From an uncultured Bacteroidota bacterium (lineage in GTDB: Bacteria; Bacteroidota; Bacteroidia; UKL13-3): a stretch of DNA of 9,141 bases. The notes below the pieces were generated by a model. That model saw nothing but the letters and a program-made list of their open reading frames with translations. It was not told where the DNA came from and did no database searches. Below are positions 1 to 7,832 of this stretch, piece by piece. Location of the stretch: positions 1 through 9,141 of the forward strand of contig CAIVPY010000273.1 in assembly GCA_903907885.1 (NCBI GenBank). Direction: 5' to 3'. Numbering within the stretch: the first letter of the stretch is position 1; every line of letters begins with the position of its first letter. The position numbers and the translations under genes were made by a program.

Positions 1-28
1 CATATTCGCTACAAAAAAGATAGAATTT

Positions 29-1276
29 ATGGCCATAATTAAGCCTTTTGCAGCCCTTCGTCCCAGTAGAGATAAAGCTGGAATAGTTTCATCTACTAGC
101 TATGATAGTAACTCGCGCGAGTTATCATTGAATGAGGTTCAGAATAATCCTTATAGTTATTTGCACGTTGTAAAATCTTATTTGCATTTTAAAGGCGAAA
201 AGAAAAATCCAGAAAAACATTTTCCACTTGGTTTAGAATACTTACAAAAATTTAAAGACGAGGGTACATTAATAAAAGATAAAAAGCCACTTTACTATAT
301 ATACAGGTTAATAAAAGGCAGTAAAGCATACACAGGTTTAATTGCTTCAGCATCGGTTGACGATTATTTGAATAATGTAATCTTAAAACATGAAAACACA
401 CTAACCGAAAAACAAAACGAATTAGCCGAGCATATTTCTTTTTTTAATGGATTGGGCAATCCAATTTTGCTTACTTATCCCGATAATACTGTTATTGAAA
501 GCATTATTAATAAAACCATAAACAGTGGTGCACCTGAATATAATTTTTTAAGTGCCGATCAACTAAAGCACAACCTTTGGCTTATACATCACGATGAAGA
601 CATTGACGTTATTGAAAAGGAGTTCAAAAATATTGAAAAGATATATATAGCCGATGGACACCATCGTACGGCTGGTTCGGCAACTTATTGCCAACAAATG
701 CGTGATAAAAATCCTAGTTACAATGGTAGTGAATTACATAATTACTTCCCCGTTTTTTTAATTCCATTTAACAAATTGCATATTTTTGAATATCACAGAT
801 TGGTAAGAGATAAAGCCATAGTGAATGCACCTGATTTTCTAAAACGAGTTGGGGAATATTTTGACATCATTAAGAGTGGTCACATACCTGTTCAGCCTTT
901 AAACAAAGCTGAGTTTGGACTTTATTTTAACCACAATGCCTATTTGATAAAACTTAAGCCAGAAATTGCAATCACTTTACAAGGATCGCTTGATAATTTA
1001 GATGTAAGTATTGTTGAAGAATTTTTGTTAAAAAAAGTCTTTAACATATTGGATAGTAAAACTGATAAAAGATTGTCATTTATGGATGGCAGTAAAGGTA
1101 TATTAACACTCGAAAATATTATTGATTCAGGCGATTTTGATATAGCCATAACACTTTACCCAACATCAATAGAAGAAGTGAAGCAAATTGCCGATGAGAA
1201 TTTAATTATGCCTCCTAAATCAACATGGATAGAGCCTAAGATAAGAACAGGTTTGGTGATTTATGAAACTATTTAA
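29..1276 (+). CDS. DUF1015 (COG4198) family protein, function unknown
   Basis: Complete 415-residue protein of the DUF1015 family, a normal length for the family. The N-terminus (M-A-I-I-K-P-F-A-A-L-R-P) is the typical opening. The family hallmark A-D-G-H-H-R lies at residues 208-213, and the C-terminus has the conserved M-P-P-K-S-T-W-x-E-P-K-x-R-x-G-L block just before the stop. No signal peptide or membrane segment is visible, so it should be cytoplasmic. The biochemical role is not established. From memory, Bacteroidota homologues often sit beside serC and serA, and the D-G-H-H-R motif resembles the active-site motif of ParB/sulfiredoxin-fold enzymes, including free-serine kinases; a serine-related role is therefore only a hypothesis. 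The start ATG at 29 is favoured because the family N-terminus begins there; the upstream bases are A-rich without a Shine-Dalgarno. Its TAA overlaps the stop of the convergent permease gene. Family assignment is firm, function open. Confidence 0.93.
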   Translation: MAIIKPFAALRPSRDKAGIVSSTSYDSNSRELSLNEVQNNPYSYLHVVKSYLHFKGEKKNPEKHFPLGLEYLQKFKDEGTLIKDKKPLYYIYRLIKGSKAYTGLIASASVDDYLNNVILKHENTLTEKQNELAEHISFFNGLGNPILLTYPDNTVIESIINKTINSGAPEYNFLSADQLKHNLWLIHHDEDIDVIEKEFKNIEKIYIADGHHRTAGSATYCQQMRDKNPSYNGSELHNYFPVFLIPFNKLHIFEYHRLVRDKAIVNAPDFLKRVGEYFDIIKSGHIPVQPLNKAEFGLYFNHNAYLIKLKPEIAITLQGSLDNLDVSIVEEFLLKKVFNILDSKTDKRLSFMDGSKGILTLENIIDSGDFDIAITLYPTSIEEVKQIADENLIMPPKSTWIEPKIRTGLVIYETI

Positions 1277-2592
1277 TTGTCAATTGCTTTTGTTTTCTCT
1301 TTAAAATAAAATAAAAAACAACCTATAAGAATAATGCTTAACGCGCCTAAAATATAGGGTAGGCTGCTGCTAAAAAATACAAATAACCATACCGCTATTC
1401 CAAGAATGGCAGGTATAGGAAATAAAGGCATCTTATAAGGCAAGCGAAGTGTTTTACTTTTGTAATGCAAGGCAATCAACCCAGCAGATTGGCTGATAAA
1501 TTGTACCAAAATACGCATGATTATAATGGCAGTGATAATGTCTTTGAGTTTAAACAATAGACTAAAACAAAAAGCTAAACCGCCTAATGCCAGCAATGAT
1601 ATATATGGAAAATGTTTGCTTGGATGTAGCTTGGCAAAAACTTTAAAAAAGTTACCATCTTTGGCTGCTGCATAAGGCACTCGCGAATAACCCAGCATTA
1701 CGGCAAACAATGACGACATGGCTATAAATAATATTAAAGCGGTTGCTATTTGAGCAGTTGCATGACCATATAATTTATCAAAAAAAGTACTAATAATAAA
1801 CTCTGAATGCTGCGCTTCTTGCCAAGGTATCACACCCAAAATGCCAATTTGCATACTTATATACAATGCAGCAATGCCTGCAATGGATATAAAAATACTT
1901 TTTGGTATATTTCGCTCAGGGTTTATTATTTCAGCACCTAAATGGCACACATTATAATAACCCAAATAGGAGTAAATACTTTTGATTGAGGCTTGACCTA
2001 ATGCTACAAAAAATAAGGGTGTTAAATCGAATGCGTTATCAGGATAAGTAAATGCCATCTTCACATCAAAGTGGGTAAAAGCTGAAATAATAATCCATAA
2101 AATTGTAGAAGCAACAACAGCCCACATAACAACAGATAGTTTGCCTATGGATTGAATGTTTCGATAGAGCAAAACAACTAGAAAAATTACCAATGTTCCT
2201 GATACTATTTTTTGTTCGATAGGAGTTAAGGGTATTAGAAACGATAAGTATTGGGCAAATCCAATGGCACCTGAAGCAACTACCAAAGGAGCTTGGATAC
2301 TGGTTTGCCAAACAAAAAGAAATGACATTAATCTACCGTGTTTCTTGCCAAATAACTTTTGAAGAAAAACATAAGAGCCTCCAGCTTGTGGCCACTTAGC
2401 TCCTAATTCGGCCCACACAAAAGCATCCATAAAAGATAGAAAAGCCCCAAGAAGCCAAGCCAAAATACACTGTGGCCCTCCCATCGTTTGAATAATGAAT
2501 GGCATGGTTACAAATGGACCAATACCCACCATATCAATCATGTTGAGCGATGTTGCTTGCGAAAGTGATAAACCTCTAACCAATTTGTTCAT
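1273..2592 (-). CDS. APC-superfamily amino-acid permease
   Basis: A 439-residue integral membrane protein with about 12 hydrophobic segments, the usual size and topology of amino acid-polyamine-organocation (APC) transporters (COG0531). TM1 carries M-V-G-I-G-P-F at residues 21-27, the position where APC carriers have the unwound glycine-rich substrate-binding segment. The W-A-E-L-G-A-K-W-P-Q-A-G-G-S-Y block (60-74) after TM2 is a classic family signature. A Y-L-G-Y-Y-N stretch followed by G-A-E-I-I-N-P-E-R-N-I-P-K-S matches the TM6-TM7 region. It would move an amino acid or related amine across the inner membrane, but the substrate cannot be read from sequence. The start ATG (complement of 2590-2592) gives a short cytoplasmic N-terminus directly before TM1. 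It is transcribed divergently from the large peptidase gene and runs tail-to-tail into the DUF1015 gene with a 4-bp overlap. There is no partner gene on its strand, so it is probably monocistronic. Confidence 0.92.
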   Translation of the reverse strand: MNKLVRGLSLSQATSLNMIDMVGIGPFVTMPFIIQTMGGPQCILAWLLGAFLSFMDAFVWAELGAKWPQAGGSYVFLQKLFGKKHGRLMSFLFVWQTSIQAPLVVASGAIGFAQYLSFLIPLTPIEQKIVSGTLVIFLVVLLYRNIQSIGKLSVVMWAVVASTILWIIISAFTHFDVKMAFTYPDNAFDLTPLFFVALGQASIKSIYSYLGYYNVCHLGAEIINPERNIPKSIFISIAGIAALYISMQIGILGVIPWQEAQHSEFIISTFFDKLYGHATAQIATALILFIAMSSLFAVMLGYSRVPYAAAKDGNFFKVFAKLHPSKHFPYISLLALGGLAFCFSLLFKLKDIITAIIIMRILVQFISQSAGLIALHYKSKTLRLPYKMPLFPIPAILGIAVWLFVFFSSSLPYILGALSIILIGCFLFYFKEKTKAIDN

Positions 2593-2771
2593 TAAACAAG
2601 TATAAGCTAAATATGTAATTGCACAAATGTTGTAATAGATATTGTTTTTTTAAATACAAAATCTCTAAACTATATCTACTCAATCGACTTTATATTTTTT
2701 CTGCAAATTCAAGTCAAACCTTACTTGAGATATATAAATCAAAAAGTATTAAATTGCAAATGCTTATATTT
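2593..2771. promoter_or_regulatory. Divergent intergenic region, presumed promoters for permease and C25 peptidase
   Basis: This 179-bp, very AT-rich gap separates two divergently transcribed genes, so both promoters should lie here. Compared with the Bacteroidota promoter consensus (TTG, about 19 bp, TAnnTTTG), the best -7-like matches have 5 of 6 fixed bases. They are AACATTTG on the minus strand (2631 to 2624, about 32 bp before the permease ATG) and TATATTTT on the plus strand (2691-2698, about 74 bp before the peptidase ATG). Neither has a TTG at good spacing, so these are weak candidates. Reading frame continues open upstream of the peptidase start to 2619, but that segment encodes a polar, Cys/Tyr-rich stretch not expected in front of a signal peptide. 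I see no operator-like dyad or riboswitch. Confidence 0.3.
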
Positions 2772-5700
2772 ATGGGTAAAAGAATATTTCTGTTGTTTTT
2801 CACTCTTGGTTTGTTGGGCAATGTTCTAGCACAACCATTCGGGTTTGAGTGGATTAAACCTGCTCAGTCATACTATAAATTTAAAATATCAGAACAGGGT
2901 ATATTCAAAATTAAAGCAAATATTCTCGAGAGCGCAGGTATTGATATTGCTCATACACATCCAAAACGATTTCAGTTGTTTCGCGATGGCAAAGAACAAG
3001 CAATTTATATTCATGGAGATAAAGATGGCGTGTTTGATAGTTCTGATTTCATTGAGTTTTATGCGGATAAAAATGATGGAAAATTAGATGTTGAATTATA
3101 TAAAAGTCCAACTGAACAAACACATACACTATATAGTTTATACACAGATACGGCCTATTATTTTATAACGATACTGCCAGATGATGGTTTGCAAAAAGTA
3201 ACTAGGTTAACTGAGTTTATTGATACAAACTACTCAGCTTATACTCCTGAACCTTATGTTACATTTAGTCAAAATATAGTACTAAAAGATTTCTATTACC
3301 GTGGAGGTTTTATTCCTTCGTTTCCCGACCCATATTACTTGAGCCCATACATTGGAGGTGAAGGTTGGGTGAGTGCTTTAATTAATGCAGGAGAAAGTAG
3401 AGAGTATTCTTTCAATACACCTTATGTTTCTTCAATAGGGTTTAATCCTTATTTTGAATGCAAAACAATTGGAAATAGCAATGCTACTGCTAATGCAAAT
3501 GGAGTAAATCATCACCTAAAAATTAGTATTGCTGCAGATGCTAATTTGTTTAATAGCATTAAAGATACTTCTTTTATAGACTATGGTGTACAAGCGTTTA
3601 ATAAATCGTTGTCGTGGTCTCAATTAGGCAATATCAATACTCGTTTTAGATTTGATGTGATCAACGATTTGGGAGTGGCTAGCGATATACAAGCAGTGTC
3701 TTACCTAAGTCTGCGTTATGCACGCTTATGTAATTTGGGCAATCAATCCGTATTGCGTTTTAAGCATAATGCCATCAATCCCGGAGCAAGAAGTTATTTG
3801 AAATTTCAAAATTTTAATACGGGATTTCACACACCAATTGTTTATGATTTAAGTAAAAATGAGAGGGTTAATGCAAACATATTAAATAGCAACGAACTAC
3901 ACACTTTAATAAACAATGATGGTACTTCTCACGAATTGTTTATATGCGATTCACTAGATGTAAAAAGCATTGTTGCCTTGCAACCAGTGAATTTTATATT
4001 AATTGATCCAAACAGCAACTATGATTTTTTGATTGTATCGAATGAAAAACTTGCAGCAGCCGCAAACCGATACAAACAATATAGAGCTACCAGATACAAT
4101 GCACTTTTAGTTACAAGCAATCAGTTATATGATTTGTATTTTTATGGCTATCCACATCCTTTGGCAGTACGTAGGTTTTGTAATCATTTATTAACCCAAC
4201 AATTAGTAAAACCTGCTTTCTTGTTGCTCTTAGGCAGAGGGTATCAAAATAGTCTTACTCGTTTGTCTGACAATACTGATTACTATTCTGAAAATCTTGT
4301 ACCATCCATTGGAAACCCTGCAAGCGACAATATGTTTTCAGTTGGTTTGGCCAATAGTACAATAGAGCCTGCCATTGCAACTGGTCGTATTCCAGCATCA
4401 AGTAATGTTGAAGTTGACAATTATTTAGATAAACTTATCTATTATGAAACCAATTCTGATAGCATACAAATTTGGCGCAAACAAGTAATGCATCTAAGCG
4501 GGGGAAGTGATGTGAATCAACAAACAGTATTTAAAAATCAGTTGGCTGCCAAAAGAAGTTTGATTTCTAATAAGTATTTAGGTGCTAATGTAACTTCATA
4601 TAATAAAAATTCAACACTTCCTACCCAAATCAATTTAAAGCAGGCTTTAGTTAATGAAATCAATAGTGGCAAATCATTAATAACATTTTTAGGTCACGGT
4701 TCTCTTACCATTTTGGATTTAGATTTTGGAAGTATTAGAGATTTGAATAACCGAAACAAGTATCCATTTTTTTATTTCAATGGTTGTAATATTGGCAATG
4801 CCAATGATATTGATCCAGGTGGAACAGGGCAAGTGTATGGAAAAGATTATATCTGTGCAAAAGATAAAGGAGCTATTGGATGGTTAGCACATTCTAACTT
4901 CACCTTCGATGGAAATTTATATACACAGATGGATGCGGTTTACAAAAAAATATCTTTGGATGATTATGGCAAACCTATTGGTCAGGTATTGCAACATGCT
5001 TTTAAAAGTATAAATTCATTAGATGATTATACCGTTTCGCATGCTTTACAGTTGATTTTACAAGGTGATCCGGCTTTAAAAATGTATAGCCCAAGTTTGC
5101 CTGATTATGCTATTACAAATAATGATTTGTTTCTGTCGCCAAACACATCGGCTCAAAGCGATTCGTTTGCTGTAAATGTTATTATATCAAATCTTGGGAA
5201 AACCAGTAGCGATACCATTGAGGTGCATATTAGCCATACATTGCCTGATGGAAAAAAGAAAGAAATACCTTACTCAAAAGCGATAGCTCCTTATTATATT
5301 GATACTGTACAAGTTTGGATTAAAGGCCTAAATAATTTGCTTGTAGGTAACAATACCTTCGAGGTTCAAATTGACAAAAACAATATTTTGTCTGAGTTAA
5401 ATAAACAAAATAATACAGCACAATTTTCTGTATTTATTCCTGGCTCTGGGCTTACCAATTTATTGCCATATAACTATGCCATTATTAATGCAGACACCTT
5501 ACAACTTATTGCACAAAATAATAATTTATTTGCACTTAATAGCGAGTATATCTTCGAGATAGATACAAGTATATTATTTAATTCATACAGCTCGTTTTAT
5601 AAAACATCAGGGATAATTACTTCTCAATCATTGGCTAAATGGAATGTGTTGTTAAATGGAAAAGATAGCCAAGTGTATTTTTGGAGAAGCAAATTGAACT

Positions 5701-7802
5701 TGCCAGAATCGCAAGGTGGGCAATGGAATGTGAGTAGTTTTACATTTCTAAAAAAATCTTCAGAAGGATGGCGTCAAAGCAATTTTGATCAATACAAAAA
5801 TTGGTCGTCAAGTGATTTGATATTGCAAAATATATTTTCAAGACAACTTGAATTTGCTGACGATGTAAAGCAAATAGGCATTTATGTAAGAAGATGGAAT
5901 ACAGCTTTAAATTCGTTCACTTCGCCCTATTTTTTAAACGCACAAGTGTATAAATGTTTGTCTGAGGGAGTTGTTGCTACTGTGTTTAATAAATATAAAG
6001 CAGACGAAAGTTGTGAGTTGCCTAACTACCCTTTTCAATGTCAAAATATCATTGATAATAGAAATGGTGCTAATGATATTTCATTGCGATATTATACGTT
6101 TAATACCAATACACCTCAAGGCCAAAATGATTTAAAAACTTTTATAGATTCGGTTGGTGATGGTTATTATGTGGGATTTTTCTCAAGGTTAAACACCGGT
6201 GCTGAAAATTGGAATATTGATTTACTAGAAGATTTAAAAAAATTTGGTTCGATCAAAATACCTTCTATTAAAAGTAATAACACAGCTTGGGCAATGGTTG
6301 GCAAAAAAGGAGCTGATATAGGAACTGCATTTGAAGATACCGTGTTTAATGATAAGTCTAGCAGTACAGATACTGCCATTGCTGAGCAAATTAAATTTAA
6401 TTCAACCATTGTTGGCAAATGGTATACAGGTAGTTTCACAACAGCATCTATAGGCACTGCTAACGCTTGGCGATCGATGAGTTTTAAATTTAATAATACG
6501 GATGATGCAACCCCATCTGGAAGATACTGGTTTGACATAATTGGTATTGATAAAAGTAGCAACGAAAACACACTTGTTAAAAATATTGTAAATTCAAATT
6601 ATGACCTTTCATTTATTGATGCAAACACCTATCCTTTTATCAAACTCAAGATAAATTTTGTTGATAGTAACTATCGTACACCTCATCAAATTGGGTTTTT
6701 ACAAGTAAATTTTCTGCCAGCATCAGAGGCTATGTTAGACCCATCTTCACAATTTAGCTTTTATAACGACAACTTGTACCAAGGGGATAGTATTTACTTG
6801 AAACTTATGGCTCGAAATATTTCAAATACTTTATATGATAGTACATTGCTTAGCTTGAGTATTGTTGACAATAACAGAATTATAAAATTCTTTGACTTAC
6901 AAAAAATTAAGCAAATTAATGTAGGCGATAGCTTGCTTATTGATAAAAAATTCTCAAGTAGAAATTTATCTGGAATAAATACACTGACAGTTAAACTTAA
7001 TTCTGATGCCAATGTGAAAGAGCAAAGTTTGATTAACAATACCCTCTCTAAAAATTTTACCGTACAAACGGATAAAACCAATCCTTTTTTGGAGGTTACT
7101 TTTGATGGCAATCGAATAAGCAATGAAGATATTGTTTCACCCAGCCCAACCATAAGAATTGTTTCAATTGATAACAATGTTTTTAAGTTGCAAAACGATA
7201 CTGGAACTTTTAGTTTGTATTTACGTACACCTCAAAATTCAACGTATGAACGCATTAATCTTAATAGCCCTGAGTTGAAATTTACCCCAGCCACAAGCAT
7301 TAATAATAAAGCCATTTTAGAATACAAACCACTACGATTGTCTGATGGAATTTATGGTTTGAAAGTGATGAGTAAAGATGCAAGTGGAAACACTTCTGGT
7401 GCTAATGATTATTCAATTAATTTTACCGTTATTAATAATAGTTCAATAAGTTATTTTTATCCGTACCCAAATCCATGTACTACTCATATGCGGTTTGTAT
7501 ATACATTAACGGGTGATAAAATACCTGATGATTTGCTGATACGAATTACGACTATAAGCGGTAAAATAGTTAGAGAAATTAACAAGCAAGAGTTTGGATC
7601 TATGCACATAGGTAACAACATTTCCGATTTTGCTTGGGATGGTACTGATATGTATGGCGATAGGTTAGCCAATGGGGTTTATCTGTATCAAGTTTTGAGT
7701 AGGATGAATGGACAAGATATCGAAAGAAGACTTAACAGCAAAGTGAAAGACGAGAATAAATTCTTCATCGAAAATATGGGTAAAATTTATTTGATGAGGT
7801 AG
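2772..7802 (+). CDS. Secreted C25 (gingipain-type) cysteine peptidase, PorU-like (PorU2-type), with T9SS type A sorting domain
   Basis: A 1676-residue exported protein. Numbered from ATG 2772: signal peptide 1-21 (G-K-R, hydrophobic core, cleavage after V-L-A); PorU-like N-terminal beta region about 22-410; peptidase C25 domain about 415-773 with catalytic His642 in G-H-G-S and Cys672 in N-G-C-N; CARDB-like domain about 777-888 ending in the usual N-K-Q-N-N pattern; a beta-rich region with G-W-R-Q-S; an ILEI/FAM3-like stretch about 1095-1190; a further beta region; a second CARDB-like domain about 1323-1433; an Ig-like segment about 1437-1555; and a type A T9SS sorting domain about 1560-1676 (P-N-P at 1566-1568, W-D-G at 1622, N-G-V-Y-L-Y). 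C25 members include the gingipains and PorU, the sortase that removes sorting domains from T9SS cargo. This protein is much longer than P. gingivalis PorU (about 1160 residues) and carries its own sorting domain. It fits the group annotated as PorU2, a putative second sortase or surface protease. Both dyad residues are present, so it is probably active. ATG 2772 is chosen because it gives a standard signal peptide; ATG 2760 would add four residues, and an in-frame ATG at 2619 gives an implausible N-terminus. No other T9SS genes are in the window. Confidence 0.9.
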   Translation: MGKRIFLLFFTLGLLGNVLAQPFGFEWIKPAQSYYKFKISEQGIFKIKANILESAGIDIAHTHPKRFQLFRDGKEQAIYIHGDKDGVFDSSDFIEFYADKNDGKLDVELYKSPTEQTHTLYSLYTDTAYYFITILPDDGLQKVTRLTEFIDTNYSAYTPEPYVTFSQNIVLKDFYYRGGFIPSFPDPYYLSPYIGGEGWVSALINAGESREYSFNTPYVSSIGFNPYFECKTIGNSNATANANGVNHHLKISIAADANLFNSIKDTSFIDYGVQAFNKSLSWSQLGNINTRFRFDVINDLGVASDIQAVSYLSLRYARLCNLGNQSVLRFKHNAINPGARSYLKFQNFNTGFHTPIVYDLSKNERVNANILNSNELHTLINNDGTSHELFICDSLDVKSIVALQPVNFILIDPNSNYDFLIVSNEKLAAAANRYKQYRATRYNALLVTSNQLYDLYFYGYPHPLAVRRFCNHLLTQQLVKPAFLLLLGRGYQNSLTRLSDNTDYYSENLVPSIGNPASDNMFSVGLANSTIEPAIATGRIPASSNVEVDNYLDKLIYYETNSDSIQIWRKQVMHLSGGSDVNQQTVFKNQLAAKRSLISNKYLGANVTSYNKNSTLPTQINLKQALVNEINSGKSLITFLGHGSLTILDLDFGSIRDLNNRNKYPFFYFNGCNIGNANDIDPGGTGQVYGKDYICAKDKGAIGWLAHSNFTFDGNLYTQMDAVYKKISLDDYGKPIGQVLQHAFKSINSLDDYTVSHALQLILQGDPALKMYSPSLPDYAITNNDLFLSPNTSAQSDSFAVNVIISNLGKTSSDTIEVHISHTLPDGKKKEIPYSKAIAPYYIDTVQVWIKGLNNLLVGNNTFEVQIDKNNILSELNKQNNTAQFSVFIPGSGLTNLLPYNYAIINADTLQLIAQNNNLFALNSEYIFEIDTSILFNSYSSFYKTSGIITSQSLAKWNVLLNGKDSQVYFWRSKLNLPESQGGQWNVSSFTFLKKSSEGWRQSNFDQYKNWSSSDLILQNIFSRQLEFADDVKQIGIYVRRWNTALNSFTSPYFLNAQVYKCLSEGVVATVFNKYKADESCELPNYPFQCQNIIDNRNGANDISLRYYTFNTNTPQGQNDLKTFIDSVGDGYYVGFFSRLNTGAENWNIDLLEDLKKFGSIKIPSIKSNNTAWAMVGKKGADIGTAFEDTVFNDKSSSTDTAIAEQIKFNSTIVGKWYTGSFTTASIGTANAWRSMSFKFNNTDDATPSGRYWFDIIGIDKSSNENTLVKNIVNSNYDLSFIDANTYPFIKLKINFVDSNYRTPHQIGFLQVNFLPASEAMLDPSSQFSFYNDNLYQGDSIYLKLMARNISNTLYDSTLLSLSIVDNNRIIKFFDLQKIKQINVGDSLLIDKKFSSRNLSGINTLTVKLNSDANVKEQSLINNTLSKNFTVQTDKTNPFLEVTFDGNRISNEDIVSPSPTIRIVSIDNNVFKLQNDTGTFSLYLRTPQNSTYERINLNSPELKFTPATSINNKAILEYKPLRLSDGIYGLKVMSKDASGNTSGANDYSINFTVINNSSISYFYPYPNPCTTHMRFVYTLTGDKIPDDLLIRITTISGKIVREINKQEFGSMHIGNNISDFAWDGTDMYGDRLANGVYLYQVLSRMNGQDIERRLNSKVKDENKFFIENMGKIYLMR

Positions 7803-7832
7803 GTAGTTTATTCAAAAATATATCGAATATTA

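Noticed and set aside
1..42. Possible 3' end of an upstream gene: frame 1 is open from base 1 to TAA at 40-42, and frame 3 ends with TAG at 21-23.
   Set aside because: Fewer than 14 codons are visible in either frame and neither tail is recognisable, so an upstream gene cannot be supported from this window.
940..1149. Short minus-strand open frames at 940-1149 (in DUF1015), 2066-2311 (in the permease, other frame) and 7484-7672 (in the sorting domain).
   Set aside because: All are contained in confident genes and have no homology-like motifs.
2845..3087. An 80-codon plus-strand open frame overlapping the start of the peptidase.
   Set aside because: It is an out-of-frame shadow of the PorU-like N-terminal region, with no independent start context or motif.
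6167..6571. A 134-codon minus-strand open frame inside the large peptidase gene, and a similar one at 6794-7177.
   Set aside because: Both lie antisense to well-supported domains of the peptidase and show no recognisable motifs.
2772..7802. Possibility that the large peptidase is a fusion or frameshifted gene.
   Set aside because: The frame is uninterrupted, and the domain order from signal peptide to sorting domain is coherent for long PorU-like proteins.
7803..7832. Weak inverted repeat (AATAT/ATATT, 7817-7831) between the convergent peptidase and tcdA stops, as a possible terminator.
   Set aside because: The stem is only 5 A-T pairs with no clean T-run, so it would be unstable; such matches occur by chance in AT-rich DNA.
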